A model generated the notes under the pieces. That model did not search any database. It was not told the DNA's origin and saw nothing but the letters and a program-made list of their open reading frames with translations. Positions 1 to 9,088 of a stretch of DNA of 64,000 nt are shown piece after piece. The position numbers and the translations under genes were made by a program. The stretch comes from UBA1479 sp963976055 (GTDB lineage: Bacteria; Pseudomonadota; Alphaproteobacteria; Rhodospirillales; Casp-alpha2). Every line of letters begins with the position of its first letter. Positions within the stretch are counted from its first letter, which is position 1. Location of the stretch: the NCBI GenBank assembly GCA_963976055.1, contig CAXBJB010000013.1, forward strand, positions 1-64,000, in the 5' to 3' direction.

Positions 1-208
1 TCGCCGCGGGCTTCTTGGCAGCAGCCTTCTTCGCCGCGGGCTTCTTGGCAGCAGCCTTCTTCGCCGCGGGCTTCTTGGCAGCAGCTTTCTTCACTGCAGG
101 CTTTTTGGCCACCGGCTTTTTCGCAGCGGGCTTCTTGGCCGTCGCGGGCTTCGCCGCCGGCTTCTTTGCCGCAGGCTTTTTAGAAACTGTTTTCTGAGGT
201 CCGGCCAT
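1..208 (-). CDS. Histone H1-like Lys/Ala/Pro-rich protein (partial, C-terminus outside window)
   Basis: Read on the minus strand the frame starts MAGPQKTVSKKPAAKKPAA and continues as repeats of KKPAA and KKAAA to the window edge. This is the composition of bacterial histone H1-like proteins, which bind DNA through a disordered basic tail. A strong ribosome site (AAGGGG) lies just before the ATG at 208. No folded domain is visible in the part present. The repeat also gives a long open Ala/Phe/Gly frame on the plus strand, which I treat as a shadow. Repeat number probably varies between strains. The full length cannot be known here. Confidence 0.8.
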   Translation of the reverse strand, partial: MAGPQKTVSKKPAAKKPAAKPATAKKPAAKKPVAKKPAVKKAAAKKPAAKKAAAKKPAAKKAAAKKPAA

Positions 209-416
209 TGCATGCCCCCCTTAATCGTTGAACAAATGCGGCCCGAGTATTCGTGGGCCGCGCCACCAGTAAATATGACATTTTTATCCTTTACGATCCA
301 TGTACCATTTATTCAGCCAGCCAAAATGCTAGATTTTGCGTTCTAACTCGCTTATCAAGCGGCGCGGCTTTCGCGCGAATCGACACGCTGAAACTGGACA
401 ATGGGGAAGAGCGTCC

Positions 417-824
417 ATGCACAAGTCACTCGTTATTGCCCTCACAGCGGCCACTGCTTTCGGGCTCGTCGCATGCGGCAAGAAAGAGCCCAGCACGCTG
501 ACCTTCGATCAAGCCGCGCAGGAATTGACGAAGGGTGCCGACAGTTTCAAGGCCTATGTGAAGGGCCTCGACAACAAGCTGGTGAAATGGACCGGCACGG
601 TCACGGAAACCCGCAGGTGGCACGAAGACGATTACGCCCCCGCCGCCGGCATGCTGGTCGATATGGACGGCGCGCCGGGACCGGAGTTGTTCGTCAACAT
701 CGGCGTCGACAACCTGGAGACTGCCAAGACCGGCGCCAAGGTTTCTTTCACCGCGCGCCTGATGGAAAGCATCGACGAGAAGGGCAAGCTTCTGATCAAG
801 ATGAAGGTCGAAGAATTCCACTAG
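417..824 (+). CDS. Small lipoprotein of unknown function
   Basis: The 135-residue product begins MHKSLVIALTAATAFGLVACG, a lipoprotein signal with lipobox LVAC and the lipidated Cys at about residue 20. The mature part is charged, with a stretch (KLVKWTGTVTETRRW) that looks like the first strands of an OB-type beta barrel, but I do not recognise a named family. The start was chosen because GGGGAAG sits at the right distance before ATG 417; an in-frame extension upstream has no signal sequence. It converges with the EamA permease gene 13 bp downstream. It is likely anchored in a membrane facing the periplasm. Confidence 0.7.
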   Translation: MHKSLVIALTAATAFGLVACGKKEPSTLTFDQAAQELTKGADSFKAYVKGLDNKLVKWTGTVTETRRWHEDDYAPAAGMLVDMDGAPGPELFVNIGVDNLETAKTGAKVSFTARLMESIDEKGKLLIKMKVEEFH

Positions 825-837
825 GCGCCGGCGGCGC

Positions 838-1746
838 CTACGCCCGGCTGAGAATCAGCAGCAGGATCGCCAGAATGATCAGGGCGATGCCGATCACTTC
901 GAGGCGAGTCACCTTTTCTTTGAAAAAGAAAATCGACGCCGCGAAGGTAAAGACCAGTTCGATCTGCCCCAAGGCGCGGACATAGGCAGCGTTCTGCATA
1001 GTGAAGGCGAGGAACCAGGCGACCGACCCCGCCATGCCCACCGCCCCCACCGCGGTCGACCATTTCCAATGGACGAACACGGCCTTCAAGGTCGGCGCCT
1101 CTTTCCACGCCAGATAGGCGCCCATGGCGATTGTCTGGATGACCAGCGACACCGCGAGGGTATAGGCGACCGTCATCGCAAGGTCGTCCCATTTCAGCGA
1201 CAGCGCCGCCCCCCGGAAGAACACCACCGACGCGCCCAGGAAGGCGCCGCAGACAAGCCCGATCACCGTCGCCCTTTCCGTCACCCCGGATATCAGCGCC
1301 TTCAGCGACACCTTCGACTGACCCGCCGACAGCACGACGACGCCGACACCCGCCAGCGCGATGGCGGCGGCGGCGGTGGTAGTCACCGTGTCGCCCAGAA
1401 TCAGAAACCCCAGAATGGCGACCTGGAATACCTCGGTCTTGGAAAAGGTCGTACCGACGGCGAAGTTGCGGAACTGAAACAGGTACAGCAACAGCACGGT
1501 GAAGATAATCTGGCTAGCGCCACCCAGCACGCAGTACATCAGAAAGGTGGTGTTGAACGCGGGCAGGTCCTTGCCCGCAATTTCGTGCAGCCCCCATAGG
1601 TAGACCAGCGAAAAGGGCAAGGCGTAGAGGAAGCGGACATAAGCCGCGCCCAGGGTCGAAAGACGCCCCTTCAAATGCTTCTGCAACGCCGAGCGCGCAT
1701 TCTGAAGAAATGCCGCCAGGACGGTGATCGGTATCCAGAGTTCCAT
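838..1746 (-). CDS. EamA/DMT-superfamily permease
   Basis: The product is about 302 residues, almost entirely hydrophobic, with about ten predicted membrane helices in two homologous halves, as expected for the drug/metabolite transporter superfamily (EamA repeats). The early segment FLQNARSALQKHLKGRLS and the C-terminal FFFKEKVTRLEVIGIALI resemble the conserved ends of the two repeats. I chose ATG 1746 because GAAGG precedes it and the first helix follows at once; in-frame ATG 1779, ATG 1800 and TTG 1812 are alternatives. The substrate cannot be told from sequence. It is an inner-membrane protein and stands alone. Confidence 0.8.
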   Translation of the reverse strand: MELWIPITVLAAFLQNARSALQKHLKGRLSTLGAAYVRFLYALPFSLVYLWGLHEIAGKDLPAFNTTFLMYCVLGGASQIIFTVLLLYLFQFRNFAVGTTFSKTEVFQVAILGFLILGDTVTTTAAAAIALAGVGVVVLSAGQSKVSLKALISGVTERATVIGLVCGAFLGASVVFFRGAALSLKWDDLAMTVAYTLAVSLVIQTIAMGAYLAWKEAPTLKAVFVHWKWSTAVGAVGMAGSVAWFLAFTMQNAAYVRALGQIELVFTFAASIFFFKEKVTRLEVIGIALIILAILLLILSRA

Positions 1747-2077
1747 GTTTTGGGGGCCTTCGTGGAGGTGGGGTTTCATCCATACCCCGTTCGCCCCCAT
1801 CAGGAAATGCAATTTTCCCGCCCAGCGCGGCCGCCGATATGGGCCTCTGGCCGCGGCGACGCAATTATTTTGTCTTATTTTGCATATAAAAATGTTGCTA
1901 ATGCACTCGCATATTGCGATTAATTAACATCAATATATCCGAATACGCACAGCTGCATTCACGCGTACCGGATCGGCAGGCAAATCGACGCGGCATTGGC
2001 TCTTGCCCATAACACCATCCTCGGCGCCGCCCGCAGGCCACGCGGCAATGCCTTGGAAACCAACAAAGGGACGCGCC
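1747..2077. other. AT-rich divergent intergenic region
   Basis: This stretch separates the minus-strand permease gene from the plus-strand small gene at 2078. The part around 1860-1945 is clearly richer in A and T than its surroundings (for example TTATTTTGCATATAAAA) and is the likely site of one or both promoters. I find no convincing ORF, RNA gene or palindrome. Confidence 0.5.
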
Positions 2078-2314
2078 ATGGCCGACTCTGATCTAATTGT
2101 CCTGCGGTCAAAGGCGAACCCCGACCTTTTCATTATCACCGAGCGCAGCCGCTATCGCATGGCCATGGATGCCTTTCATGCCAGCGATCCAGACGACAGC
2201 CTGATCCACGTGCCGCCCGACCGGGCCCAGGCCCTGCTGCGCGGGATGGCCGATCTGGCCTACGCCGTGGACGCCATCAACACCAAGGGGCTCTACCGCT
2301 ACCAGACCAATTAA
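2078..2314 (+). CDS. Small conserved-looking hypothetical protein (78 aa)
   Basis: ATG 2078 is preceded by AAAGGG at good spacing; a longer in-frame frame from 2003 lacks a ribosome site. The product starts MADSDLIVLRSKANPDLFII and reads as one small alpha/beta domain without signal peptide or membrane segment, so it is probably cytoplasmic. Codon use fits the surrounding genes, which supports it being real. I do not recognise the family and assign no function. Confidence 0.6.
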   Translation: MADSDLIVLRSKANPDLFIITERSRYRMAMDAFHASDPDDSLIHVPPDRAQALLRGMADLAYAVDAINTKGLYRYQTN

Positions 2315-2395
2315 CGCCGGCCTCACCCCATTTCATCGCCGATCCAGCCAAACACCTTTGAGGGAAGGGAGGGTACGATCGAGGATGTCCAACAC

Positions 2396-2875
2396 GTGAA
2401 TTTCCACAAAAGCCTCGCCGTCGCCGGCGGCGTTACCGGAACCGTTCTGGGTGCCGTCTTGCTGACTGGATTGATGACCGACCAGAAAATGGCGTTGGAT
2501 AACGAAGAATTCAACCGCCCCCAGACCCTGCGCATTCAGGCGATCCCCATACGCCTGGGCGGCTACAGCCTGAAATACAAGCGAGGGACCGGCGATATCG
2601 TCATGTTGTCCGTATCGGTCACGGTTCCTGGCCGCGCAGAAAGGGATCTGGTCTGCCGTCTGGCCCCGCGTCTGGTATCGACTGTCACCAACGACGTCAC
2701 CATTCGCTATTCTGACGTCGATGCGCTGCGGACGGATCTGATCAAGACTCTGCCCGAACATCTGCGCCGGCGATTCAACCTTGCCCTGAACGGAAACCTG
2801 ATCCAGAGCGTGACCGTCGACAAGGTCGAGACCGGGAAACTTCCGCCGCAATCGACCTGCACCGACGCCCCCTGA
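2396..2875 (+). CDS. Membrane-anchored hypothetical protein (FliL-like layout, weak)
   Basis: The frame opens with GTG 2396 preceded by GAGGA; no ATG is available because the nearby ATG at 2385 runs into a stop. The 159-residue product has one N-terminal hydrophobic segment (SLAVAGGVTGTVLGAVLLTG) and a periplasmic mixed alpha/beta domain ending in a polar tail. A single anchor followed by a domain with a central helix and a final strand is reminiscent of FliL, but the similarity is too weak to name it. No flagellar genes are nearby. It precedes the acyl-CoA ligase gene by 92 bp and may be independent. Confidence 0.55.
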   Translation: MNFHKSLAVAGGVTGTVLGAVLLTGLMTDQKMALDNEEFNRPQTLRIQAIPIRLGGYSLKYKRGTGDIVMLSVSVTVPGRAERDLVCRLAPRLVSTVTNDVTIRYSDVDALRTDLIKTLPEHLRRRFNLALNGNLIQSVTVDKVETGKLPPQSTCTDAP

Positions 2876-2967
2876 AAGGCCGCGCGGCCCCCACCCTCTT
2901 TGCGGGACGGCGGCCCGGTGGTATCTGTTGAGCCAACAACAGGAAACGAACGGGGGAGCACCCACCC

Positions 2968-4638
2968 GTGAGCAGGGCGGACAACATTTTCGAACAAGGC
3001 CTGGAACGCAGCCCGGCCAACCATCAGCCGCAGACACCGCTGAGCTTCCTCACCTGGGCGGCGTCGGTCTATCCCGATCAGGTCGCCGCCATCCACGGCG
3101 CCCGGCGCATCACCTACGGCGAGATGCTGGTCCGCTGCCGCCGCCTGGCGGGCGCGCTCGCCGCGCGCGGCATCGGTCGGGGCGACGCGGTATCGGTCAT
3201 GGGCGCCAACACGCCGGAACTGCTCGAAGCGCATTTCGGCATTCCCATGGCGGGCGCCGTGCTGAACGCGCTGAATACGCGGCTCGATGCCCCGACCATC
3301 GCCTTTATCCTGGACCATGCGGAAAGCAAGCTGCTGATTACCGACCGGGAACACGCGCCCGTCATCAAGGACGCCCTGGCCAAACTCGGCCGGAAAATTC
3401 CCGTCATCGACATCGACGATCCGGAAACGGAAACCCAGGGCGGCACCCGGGGCGTGCACCTGGGCGAGATGGATTACGAAGCCTTCCTGATGACCGGCGA
3501 TCCCGAATTCCCGGTCCGGCCGCCGGAAGACGAATGGCAGGCGATCTCGCTCAACTACACCTCGGGCACTACGGGCAATCCCAAGGGCGTCGTCTATCAT
3601 CACCGGGGCGCCTTCGTCACGGCCATGGGGGGGGCGCTGGTCTCGCGCCTCGACCGCCGCTCGCGCTATCTCTGGACCCTGCCCATGTTCCACTGCAACG
3701 GCTGGAGCTATCCCTGGTCGATCACCGCGGCGGCGGGCACCCACATCTGCCTGCGCCGGGTCGACCCGGCCCTGATCTTTCCCATGATCGCGGAACATGG
3801 CGTGACCCATATGTGCGGTGCGCCGATCGTGCTGAACATGCTGATCCACGCGCCGGATACGGTTAAAAGGGCTTTCGAGCAGGAGGTCCAGGTGTTCACC
3901 GGCGGCGCCGCGCCGCCCTCGGCGGTGATCTCCGGCATGGAAAGGATGGGCTTCAACGTGACCCATCTGTACGGGCTGACGGAATCCTACGGGCCGTCGA
4001 CCTATTGCGCCTGGCAGGACGATTGGGACGGTCTGGACCCGGACGCCCAGGCACAGAAGATCAGCCGTGCCGGCGTGCGCTATCCGACCGTGGCGGGCCA
4101 GACCGTGATGAACCCGGAGACCATGACGCCCGTCCCCGCCGACGGCCGGACCATGGGCGAGATCATGCTGCGCGGCAACACCATCATGAAGGGCTACCTG
4201 AAGAACCCGGCCGCGACCGAGGCCGCCTTTCGGGGCGGCTGGTTCCATACGGGCGACCTTGCCGTGCTGCACGCGGACGGATACGTCGAGATCAAGGATC
4301 GGTCCAAGGACGTCATCATTTCCGGCGGCGAAAACATCTCGTCGCTGGAGGTCGAGGAATGCCTCTACCGCCATGCCGACGTGATGGAAGCCGCCGTGGT
4401 CGCCAAGACCGACGACAAGTGGGGCGAAACCCCCTGCGCCTTCGTGACCCTGAAGCCGGGGGCGGAAGACCGCACCGACGCCAAGACCATCATCAATTGG
4501 TGCCGCGCCAACATGGCCCATTACAAGGCGCCGCGCCACGTCGTGTTCGGCCCCCTGCCCAAGACGTCCACCGGCAAGATCCAGAAGTTCGTGTTGCGCG
4601 ACCGTGCCAACAAAACAAACCAGGAGACACCACCATGA
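2968..4638 (+). CDS. AMP-forming acyl-CoA synthetase
   Basis: The 556-residue protein belongs to the ANL superfamily, which adenylates a carboxylic acid and transfers it to CoA. The phosphate-binding loop YTSGTTGNPKG lies near residue 196, YGLTESYG near 334, GWFHTGD near 424, and the C-terminal catalytic lysine motif PKTSTGKIQK near 531. Length and motif order match medium-chain or methylmercaptopropionate-type (DmdB) ligases; the true substrate is not readable. It starts with GTG 2968 behind GGGGGAG. Its stop overlaps the SDR start by 4 bp (ATGA), so the two are translationally coupled in an operon with the broken hydrolase gene. Confidence 0.85.
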   Translation: MSRADNIFEQGLERSPANHQPQTPLSFLTWAASVYPDQVAAIHGARRITYGEMLVRCRRLAGALAARGIGRGDAVSVMGANTPELLEAHFGIPMAGAVLNALNTRLDAPTIAFILDHAESKLLITDREHAPVIKDALAKLGRKIPVIDIDDPETETQGGTRGVHLGEMDYEAFLMTGDPEFPVRPPEDEWQAISLNYTSGTTGNPKGVVYHHRGAFVTAMGGALVSRLDRRSRYLWTLPMFHCNGWSYPWSITAAAGTHICLRRVDPALIFPMIAEHGVTHMCGAPIVLNMLIHAPDTVKRAFEQEVQVFTGGAAPPSAVISGMERMGFNVTHLYGLTESYGPSTYCAWQDDWDGLDPDAQAQKISRAGVRYPTVAGQTVMNPETMTPVPADGRTMGEIMLRGNTIMKGYLKNPAATEAAFRGGWFHTGDLAVLHADGYVEIKDRSKDVIISGGENISSLEVEECLYRHADVMEAAVVAKTDDKWGETPCAFVTLKPGAEDRTDAKTIINWCRANMAHYKAPRHVVFGPLPKTSTGKIQKFVLRDRANKTNQETPP

Positions 4639-5411
4639 CCCGATTTTTCCGCGACGACCTGCTGGCCGACCGGGTGGCCCTGGTCACCGGGGCGTCGTCC
4701 GGCCTGGGCCGCCGTTTCGCCGAGGTCCTGGCGGCCCACGGCGCCGCCGTCGCCTGCTGTGCCCGGCGGCGGGAAAAGCTTGCCGAAACGGTCGATGCGA
4801 TCACGGCGGCGGGCGGCCAGGCGCTGGCTGTCGAAATGGACGTGACGGACCGGGAGTCCGTCGCCGACGCCTTCGAGACCGCCGATCGCGCCCTCGGCCA
4901 AGTCACGATCCTCATCAACAATGCGGGCCTTGCCTCGACCGGCCCCGCCATCGACCTGGATCCCGCGACCTGGGACCAGACCATGGCGACCAACCTGACG
5001 GGCGCCTGGACCGTGGCCCAACGCGCCGCCAAGGACATGGTCGCCGCCGGCCGGCCGGGCACCATCGTCAACGTCGCCTCGGTCCTCGGCCTGCGTCAGG
5101 CCGGCGGCGTCATGCCCTATGCCGTGTCCAAGGCGGGAATTGTTCAGATGACCAAGTCGCTGGCGCTCGAATGGGCGCGCCACAGGATTCGCGTCAACGC
5201 CATCGCCCCCGGCTACATCGAGACGGACCTGAACCGGGAGTTTTTGGAAAGCGAGGGCGGCCAGACGTTAATGAAGCGCATTCCCCAGCGCCGCTTCGGC
5301 AAACCGGAAGACCTCGATGGCGCCCTCCTGCTGCTGGCCTCGGACGCATCCGACTTCATGACCGGCGAGGTTGTCGCGGTCGACGGCGGCCATCTGGTCA
5401 ACACGCTGTAG
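4635..5411 (+). CDS. Short-chain dehydrogenase/reductase
   Basis: This 258-residue protein has the classical SDR layout: the nucleotide-binding TGASSGLG at about residue 17, NNAG at about 94, a catalytic Ser in the NVASV segment, YAVSK at about 161, and a C-terminal MTGEVVAVDGG strand. The Arg-rich segment after the first strand suggests NADP(H), which is inference. The start overlaps the stop of the acyl-CoA ligase gene, so it probably acts on a related acyl or hydroxyacyl intermediate. It resembles FabG-like 3-oxoacyl reductases, but the family is too broad to name a substrate. Confidence 0.85.
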   Translation: MTRFFRDDLLADRVALVTGASSGLGRRFAEVLAAHGAAVACCARRREKLAETVDAITAAGGQALAVEMDVTDRESVADAFETADRALGQVTILINNAGLASTGPAIDLDPATWDQTMATNLTGAWTVAQRAAKDMVAAGRPGTIVNVASVLGLRQAGGVMPYAVSKAGIVQMTKSLALEWARHRIRVNAIAPGYIETDLNREFLESEGGQTLMKRIPQRRFGKPEDLDGALLLLASDASDFMTGEVVAVDGGHLVNTL

Positions 5412-5425
5412 AAAAGGAAATCGCC

Positions 5426-6314
5426 ATGCCCTTCGCCACCGCAGACGACGGCACAACGCTGTATTACGGAGACGAGGGAGCTGGCGAGGCGATCCTGTTC
5501 CTCCATGAATACGGCGGCGATCCCAGAAGCTGGGAGCCCCAGGTCGAAGCCTTCGCCCGCACCAACCGCTGCATCGTCACGGCGTCGCGCGGCTACACGC
5601 CCTCGGGCATTCCGGACGACCCGGCGGCTTACGCCTACGACATCGTGGCCGAGGACGCGCGGGCGGTGCTCGACCATCTGGACATCGACAACCCATGTCG
5701 TGGGCCTGTCCATGGGCGCCTATACGGGATTGATGCTCGCACTCCGCCATCCTGGACGGGTGATCACCTTGACCGCGGCGTCGGGCGGGTCCGGCTCGCA
5801 TCCCGAGGACAATCCCGGCTACCGCGCCGAATCCCAGCGCCTGGCCGACGGCATCGCCACCGCCGGCGCCTTTCCCGCCGACGATTTCGCGAACGGGCCG
5901 ACGCGCCTGCAATTGAAACGCAAGGACATCGCCGCCTGGGAAAAATTCCGCGACGAGCTTGCCGAACACGACGTCACGGGGGCGGCCCATGTGCTGCGCC
6001 GCATCGTCGGCGGACGGCCGTCGCTGTATACCTTCCAGGACCAGTTGGCCACGTCGTCGACGCCGGTCCTGTTCATGGTTGGGGACGAGGACGAGCCGGT
6101 GCTCGACATCAATCTATGGCTGAAACGCACCATGCCCGGCGCGGGGCTGGAGGTCGTGCCGAAATCGGGGCATTTGTTGAATTTGGAGGAACCGGCCGCC
6201 TTCAACCTGCGCATCAAGCGATTCCACCAATGGGTCGCGGAAGGCTCTTGGCCGCTGCGCGACATGTCGACGGTGGGGTTCGGCGGCGTGGCGCCGGCCC
6301 AGGACCGGACCTAG
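5426..6314 (+). pseudogene. Alpha/beta hydrolase split by a +1 frameshift
   Basis: The first part, from ATG 5426 behind AAAAGGAAA, reads as the N-terminus of an alpha/beta hydrolase (ILFLHEYGGDPRSWEPQ, oxyanion HE motif). At about 5692-5696 the similarity jumps to the next frame, which carries HVVGLSMGAYTGLM with the nucleophile elbow GLSMG and later SGHLLNLEEPAAF with the catalytic His. Removing one A from GACAACCC would restore a single ORF of about 295 codons (reading DIDTHVVGLSMG). Because the shift lies just before the nucleophile, the gene as read cannot make an active enzyme. It is either a recent mutation or a sequencing error. Confidence 0.8.
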
Positions 6315-6321
6315 CAAAGGC

Positions 6322-6642
6322 TCAGCTATCCCGGTCTTTCAGGAAACGGTCACGCTCGACATCCAGGGACCAGTCGAATTCCACGGCGAACCCGCCGTCG
6401 AACACACGGGCGACACGGCCCGGCACATGGGCGCGGCCACGGATGACCAGCAAAATTTCGTCATCGACCCGAACCGGGGCGTCCTGGGGTTCGCTTCCTT
6501 GGGGATAGACGATCGACGCCCCGCCCACGGACATGTCATGCAGCTTGCCGCCCCGGTAGGGGCCGCCGCCGTTGACCTCCACGTTCCCATGCACCATGGA
6601 ACGGGGGTTTTTGCGGGAATCTTTTTGTTCGTTCAACATCAT
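6322..6642 (-). CDS. PilZ-domain protein (c-di-GMP receptor candidate)
   Basis: The 106-residue product is essentially one PilZ domain. It carries the two c-di-GMP contact motifs: RKNPR near the N-terminus (RxxxR) and DMSVGGA (D/NxSxxG) about 25 residues later, followed by a beta-barrel pattern ending in GGFAVEFD. Such stand-alone domains usually act by binding a partner once c-di-GMP is bound. ATG 6642 was chosen because AAGGAC precedes it; a TTG at 6663 is less likely. It faces away from the acyl-CoA dehydrogenase gene across a 224-bp promoter region and has no neighbour that reveals the partner. Confidence 0.85.
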   Translation of the reverse strand: MMLNEQKDSRKNPRSMVHGNVEVNGGGPYRGGKLHDMSVGGASIVYPQGSEPQDAPVRVDDEILLVIRGRAHVPGRVARVFDGGFAVEFDWSLDVERDRFLKDRDS

Positions 6643-6866
6643 GGCGGTCGTCCTTGACACCAAAGACCCCCGCCCTCAAGAGCAGTCGTTTTCACCTTAT
6701 TACGCACATTCTGGACCAGAAGCCTGATCCCTCCCTGACAGATGCCGAAATCAAGGTTAATTTCCCGCCCCGGTTCCGAATTTTCGGACAAATCTGATAG
6801 TCTCGCGGCCCCCCGTCGGGTGAATATGGCCCCCTCCCAATCGCAGAATGACAGGAACCCGCCTTC

Positions 6867-8066
6867 ATGGATTTCAATTTGACACCCGACGTGAACGAAA
6901 CCCGGCAGGCCATCCGCCGGTTCGTCGCCGACACCATCCTGCCGCTGGAGGCCGATCCGGCCAGTTACGACGATCACGAGAACATCCGCCTGGACCTACT
7001 GGACGATCTGCGCACCAAGGCGAAAAGCGAAGGCCTGTGGGCGCTGTCCATGCCGACGGCGCGTGGCGGGCGCGGGTTCGACACGGTCGGCATGGCTGCG
7101 TGCTACGAGGAAATGAACCGCTCCATCTTCGGGCCCGTGGTATTCAACGCCGCCGCCCCGGACGACGGCAACATGTTCGTCCTCAACAAGGTGGCGACGG
7201 ATGCCCAAAAGGAACAATGGCTGCAGCCGATCATCGACGGCACCGTGCGGTCCTCCATCGTCATGACAGAACCGGCGCCCGGCGCCGGGTCGGACCCCTC
7301 GGGCATGATGCAGACCCGGGCGGAAAAGAAGGGCGACAAGTGGATTGTCCACGGCCGCAAATGGTTCATCACCGGGGCCGGCGTGGCGTCGCACTTCATT
7401 CTACTGGCGCGGACATCCGACGACGCACGGCGCAACCTGACCGCCTTCCTGTTCCACAAGGACCAGCCGGGCTGGAAGATCGAGCGCCGCATCCCGATCA
7501 TGGGGCCGGAAGAACACGGCGGCCATTGCGAATTGACCTTCGACGGCCTGGAGATTCCCGACGAGAACCGCCTGATGGGTGTCGGCGAGGGCATGAAATG
7601 CGTGCAGATCCGCCTGGGCACCGCGCGGCTGACCCATTGCATGCGCTGGCTGGGCCTGGCCAAGCGCTCTTTGGAGATCGCCGACGCATACATTTCCGAA
7701 CGGGAAGCCTTCGGCACCCGCCTGGCCGACCGGGAAAGCGTGCAGTTGCTCTTGGGCGAGGCGGCCAAGGAAATCCAGATCGGCCGCCTGTTGACCATGC
7801 ATGCCGCCTGGACCTTGGACCAGGGCAGCCGTGCGCGGGCCGAGGTCTCGGCGGCCAAGGTCCAGGTTGCCGACGCCCTGCACACATCCGTCGACACGGC
7901 GGTGCAACTGTGCGGCGCCAAGGGCTATTCCAAGGACACGGTGCTGGAATGGATTTACCGATACGCCCGCCAGGCGCGTCTGGTCGATGGCGCGTCCGAG
8001 GTTCACAAGATGGTCCTGGCCGGCCAGTTCCGCGAACAGGGCCTCGATTACTGGCATTGGGGCTGA
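6867..8066 (+). CDS. Acyl-CoA dehydrogenase
   Basis: The 399-residue protein has the three-part acyl-CoA dehydrogenase fold: an N-terminal helical domain, the beta domain with MTEPAPGAGSDPSGM and WFITGAG (FAD and substrate contacts), and the C-terminal helical domain with the QLCGAKGYSKD segment. It oxidises an acyl-CoA to the enoyl-CoA and passes electrons to ETF in the cytoplasm. It heads a tight operon with a kinase-like protein and a DUF6285 protein, a set that recurs in proteobacteria. The chain length of the substrate cannot be judged. Confidence 0.9.
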   Translation: MDFNLTPDVNETRQAIRRFVADTILPLEADPASYDDHENIRLDLLDDLRTKAKSEGLWALSMPTARGGRGFDTVGMAACYEEMNRSIFGPVVFNAAAPDDGNMFVLNKVATDAQKEQWLQPIIDGTVRSSIVMTEPAPGAGSDPSGMMQTRAEKKGDKWIVHGRKWFITGAGVASHFILLARTSDDARRNLTAFLFHKDQPGWKIERRIPIMGPEEHGGHCELTFDGLEIPDENRLMGVGEGMKCVQIRLGTARLTHCMRWLGLAKRSLEIADAYISEREAFGTRLADRESVQLLLGEAAKEIQIGRLLTMHAAWTLDQGSRARAEVSAAKVQVADALHTSVDTAVQLCGAKGYSKDTVLEWIYRYARQARLVDGASEVHKMVLAGQFREQGLDYWHWG

Positions 8067-8074
8067 AGCCGCCC

Positions 8075-9088
8075 GTGGCCGGCAATCTGACCGCCGATGA
8101 ATGCGCTCGCCTGACCGACTGGCTCGCGAATCAGGCCGGGGCGTCGGTGCGCATCCTGGCAACGGACCGCCTGTCCGGGGGGGCGATCCAGGAAAACCAC
8201 CGGCTGGAGATCGACGTCGCGGGCGGCACCTGGCCCGGGCGGCACGATCTGGTCCTGCGCCGGGACGCGGCCTCCGCCGTCGCCACCAGCCATTCCCGGG
8301 CCGAGGAATTCGCGCTGTTGAAGGCTGCGCACATCGCCGGGGTGACCGTGCCGACGCCCTGCGTGCTGTGCGAGGACGAGGGTATTCTGGGCGTGCCGTT
8401 CTTTCTCATGCATCGGGTAAGGGGCGAGGCCCGGGGCCGCCGACTGGTCAAGGCAGCACCCGACGCGGACCTTGTTCACGCCATCGGCGCCAATCTGGCG
8501 AACATCCACAGCATCACACCGCCCCGTGACGATTTGCCGTTCCTGGGCGCGCCACCCGGGGACCCGGCCCACGCCGCCGTGGCGCAATACCGTGCCTATC
8601 TGGACGCCCTGCCCGACCCCCATCCCGCCGTGGAATGGGGCCTCGCCTGGCTCTCCGATCACGCCCCTGACTCCGGCGAAATCGTGCTATCGCACCGCGA
8701 TTACCGTATCGGCAACCTGATGATCGCGGACGGAAAATTGTCGGCGACCCTGGACTGGGAATTCGCCGGCTGGTCCGATCCGCTGGAAGATATCGGCTGG
8801 TTCCTCGCCAAATGCTGGCGCTTCGGGCGGTGGGAGCAGGAAGCCGGCGGCCTGGGGCCACGCGATGCCTTCCTCGACGGCTATCAGGAAGCCTCCGAGC
8901 GCAGGATCGACCCCGCCGCCGTCACCTATTGGGAAGTCATGGCCCATGTCCGCTGGGCCGTGATCGCCCTGCAGCAGGCCTGGCGACATGTGTCGGGCGA
9001 GGAGCCGTCCCTCGAGCTGGCGCTGACCGCCCATGTGGTGCCCGAGCTGGAGGCCGAAATCCTCGCCATGACGGGAGACGTGCCATGA
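8075..9088 (+). CDS. Phosphotransferase-family (APH/ACAD10-like) protein
   Basis: The 337-residue product has the aminoglycoside phosphotransferase/choline kinase fold. The catalytic loop HRDYRIGN lies near residue 207 and the metal-binding DWEFAGW near 226. Homologous domains are fused to acyl-CoA dehydrogenases in eukaryotic ACAD10/11, where they phosphorylate 4-hydroxyacyl-CoA; here the gene follows an acyl-CoA dehydrogenase by 8 bp, so a similar step in 4-hydroxy acid breakdown is plausible inference. GTG 8075 is the first start after the upstream stop. It overlaps the next start by 4 bp. Confidence 0.8.
   Translation: MAGNLTADECARLTDWLANQAGASVRILATDRLSGGAIQENHRLEIDVAGGTWPGRHDLVLRRDAASAVATSHSRAEEFALLKAAHIAGVTVPTPCVLCEDEGILGVPFFLMHRVRGEARGRRLVKAAPDADLVHAIGANLANIHSITPPRDDLPFLGAPPGDPAHAAVAQYRAYLDALPDPHPAVEWGLAWLSDHAPDSGEIVLSHRDYRIGNLMIADGKLSATLDWEFAGWSDPLEDIGWFLAKCWRFGRWEQEAGGLGPRDAFLDGYQEASERRIDPAAVTYWEVMAHVRWAVIALQQAWRHVSGEEPSLELALTAHVVPELEAEILAMTGDVP

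Noticed and set aside
15..197. Long Ala/Phe/Gly open frame on the plus strand
   Set aside because: It is the complement of the Lys/Ala/Pro repeats of the H1-like gene, has no ribosome site, and its composition is not protein-like.
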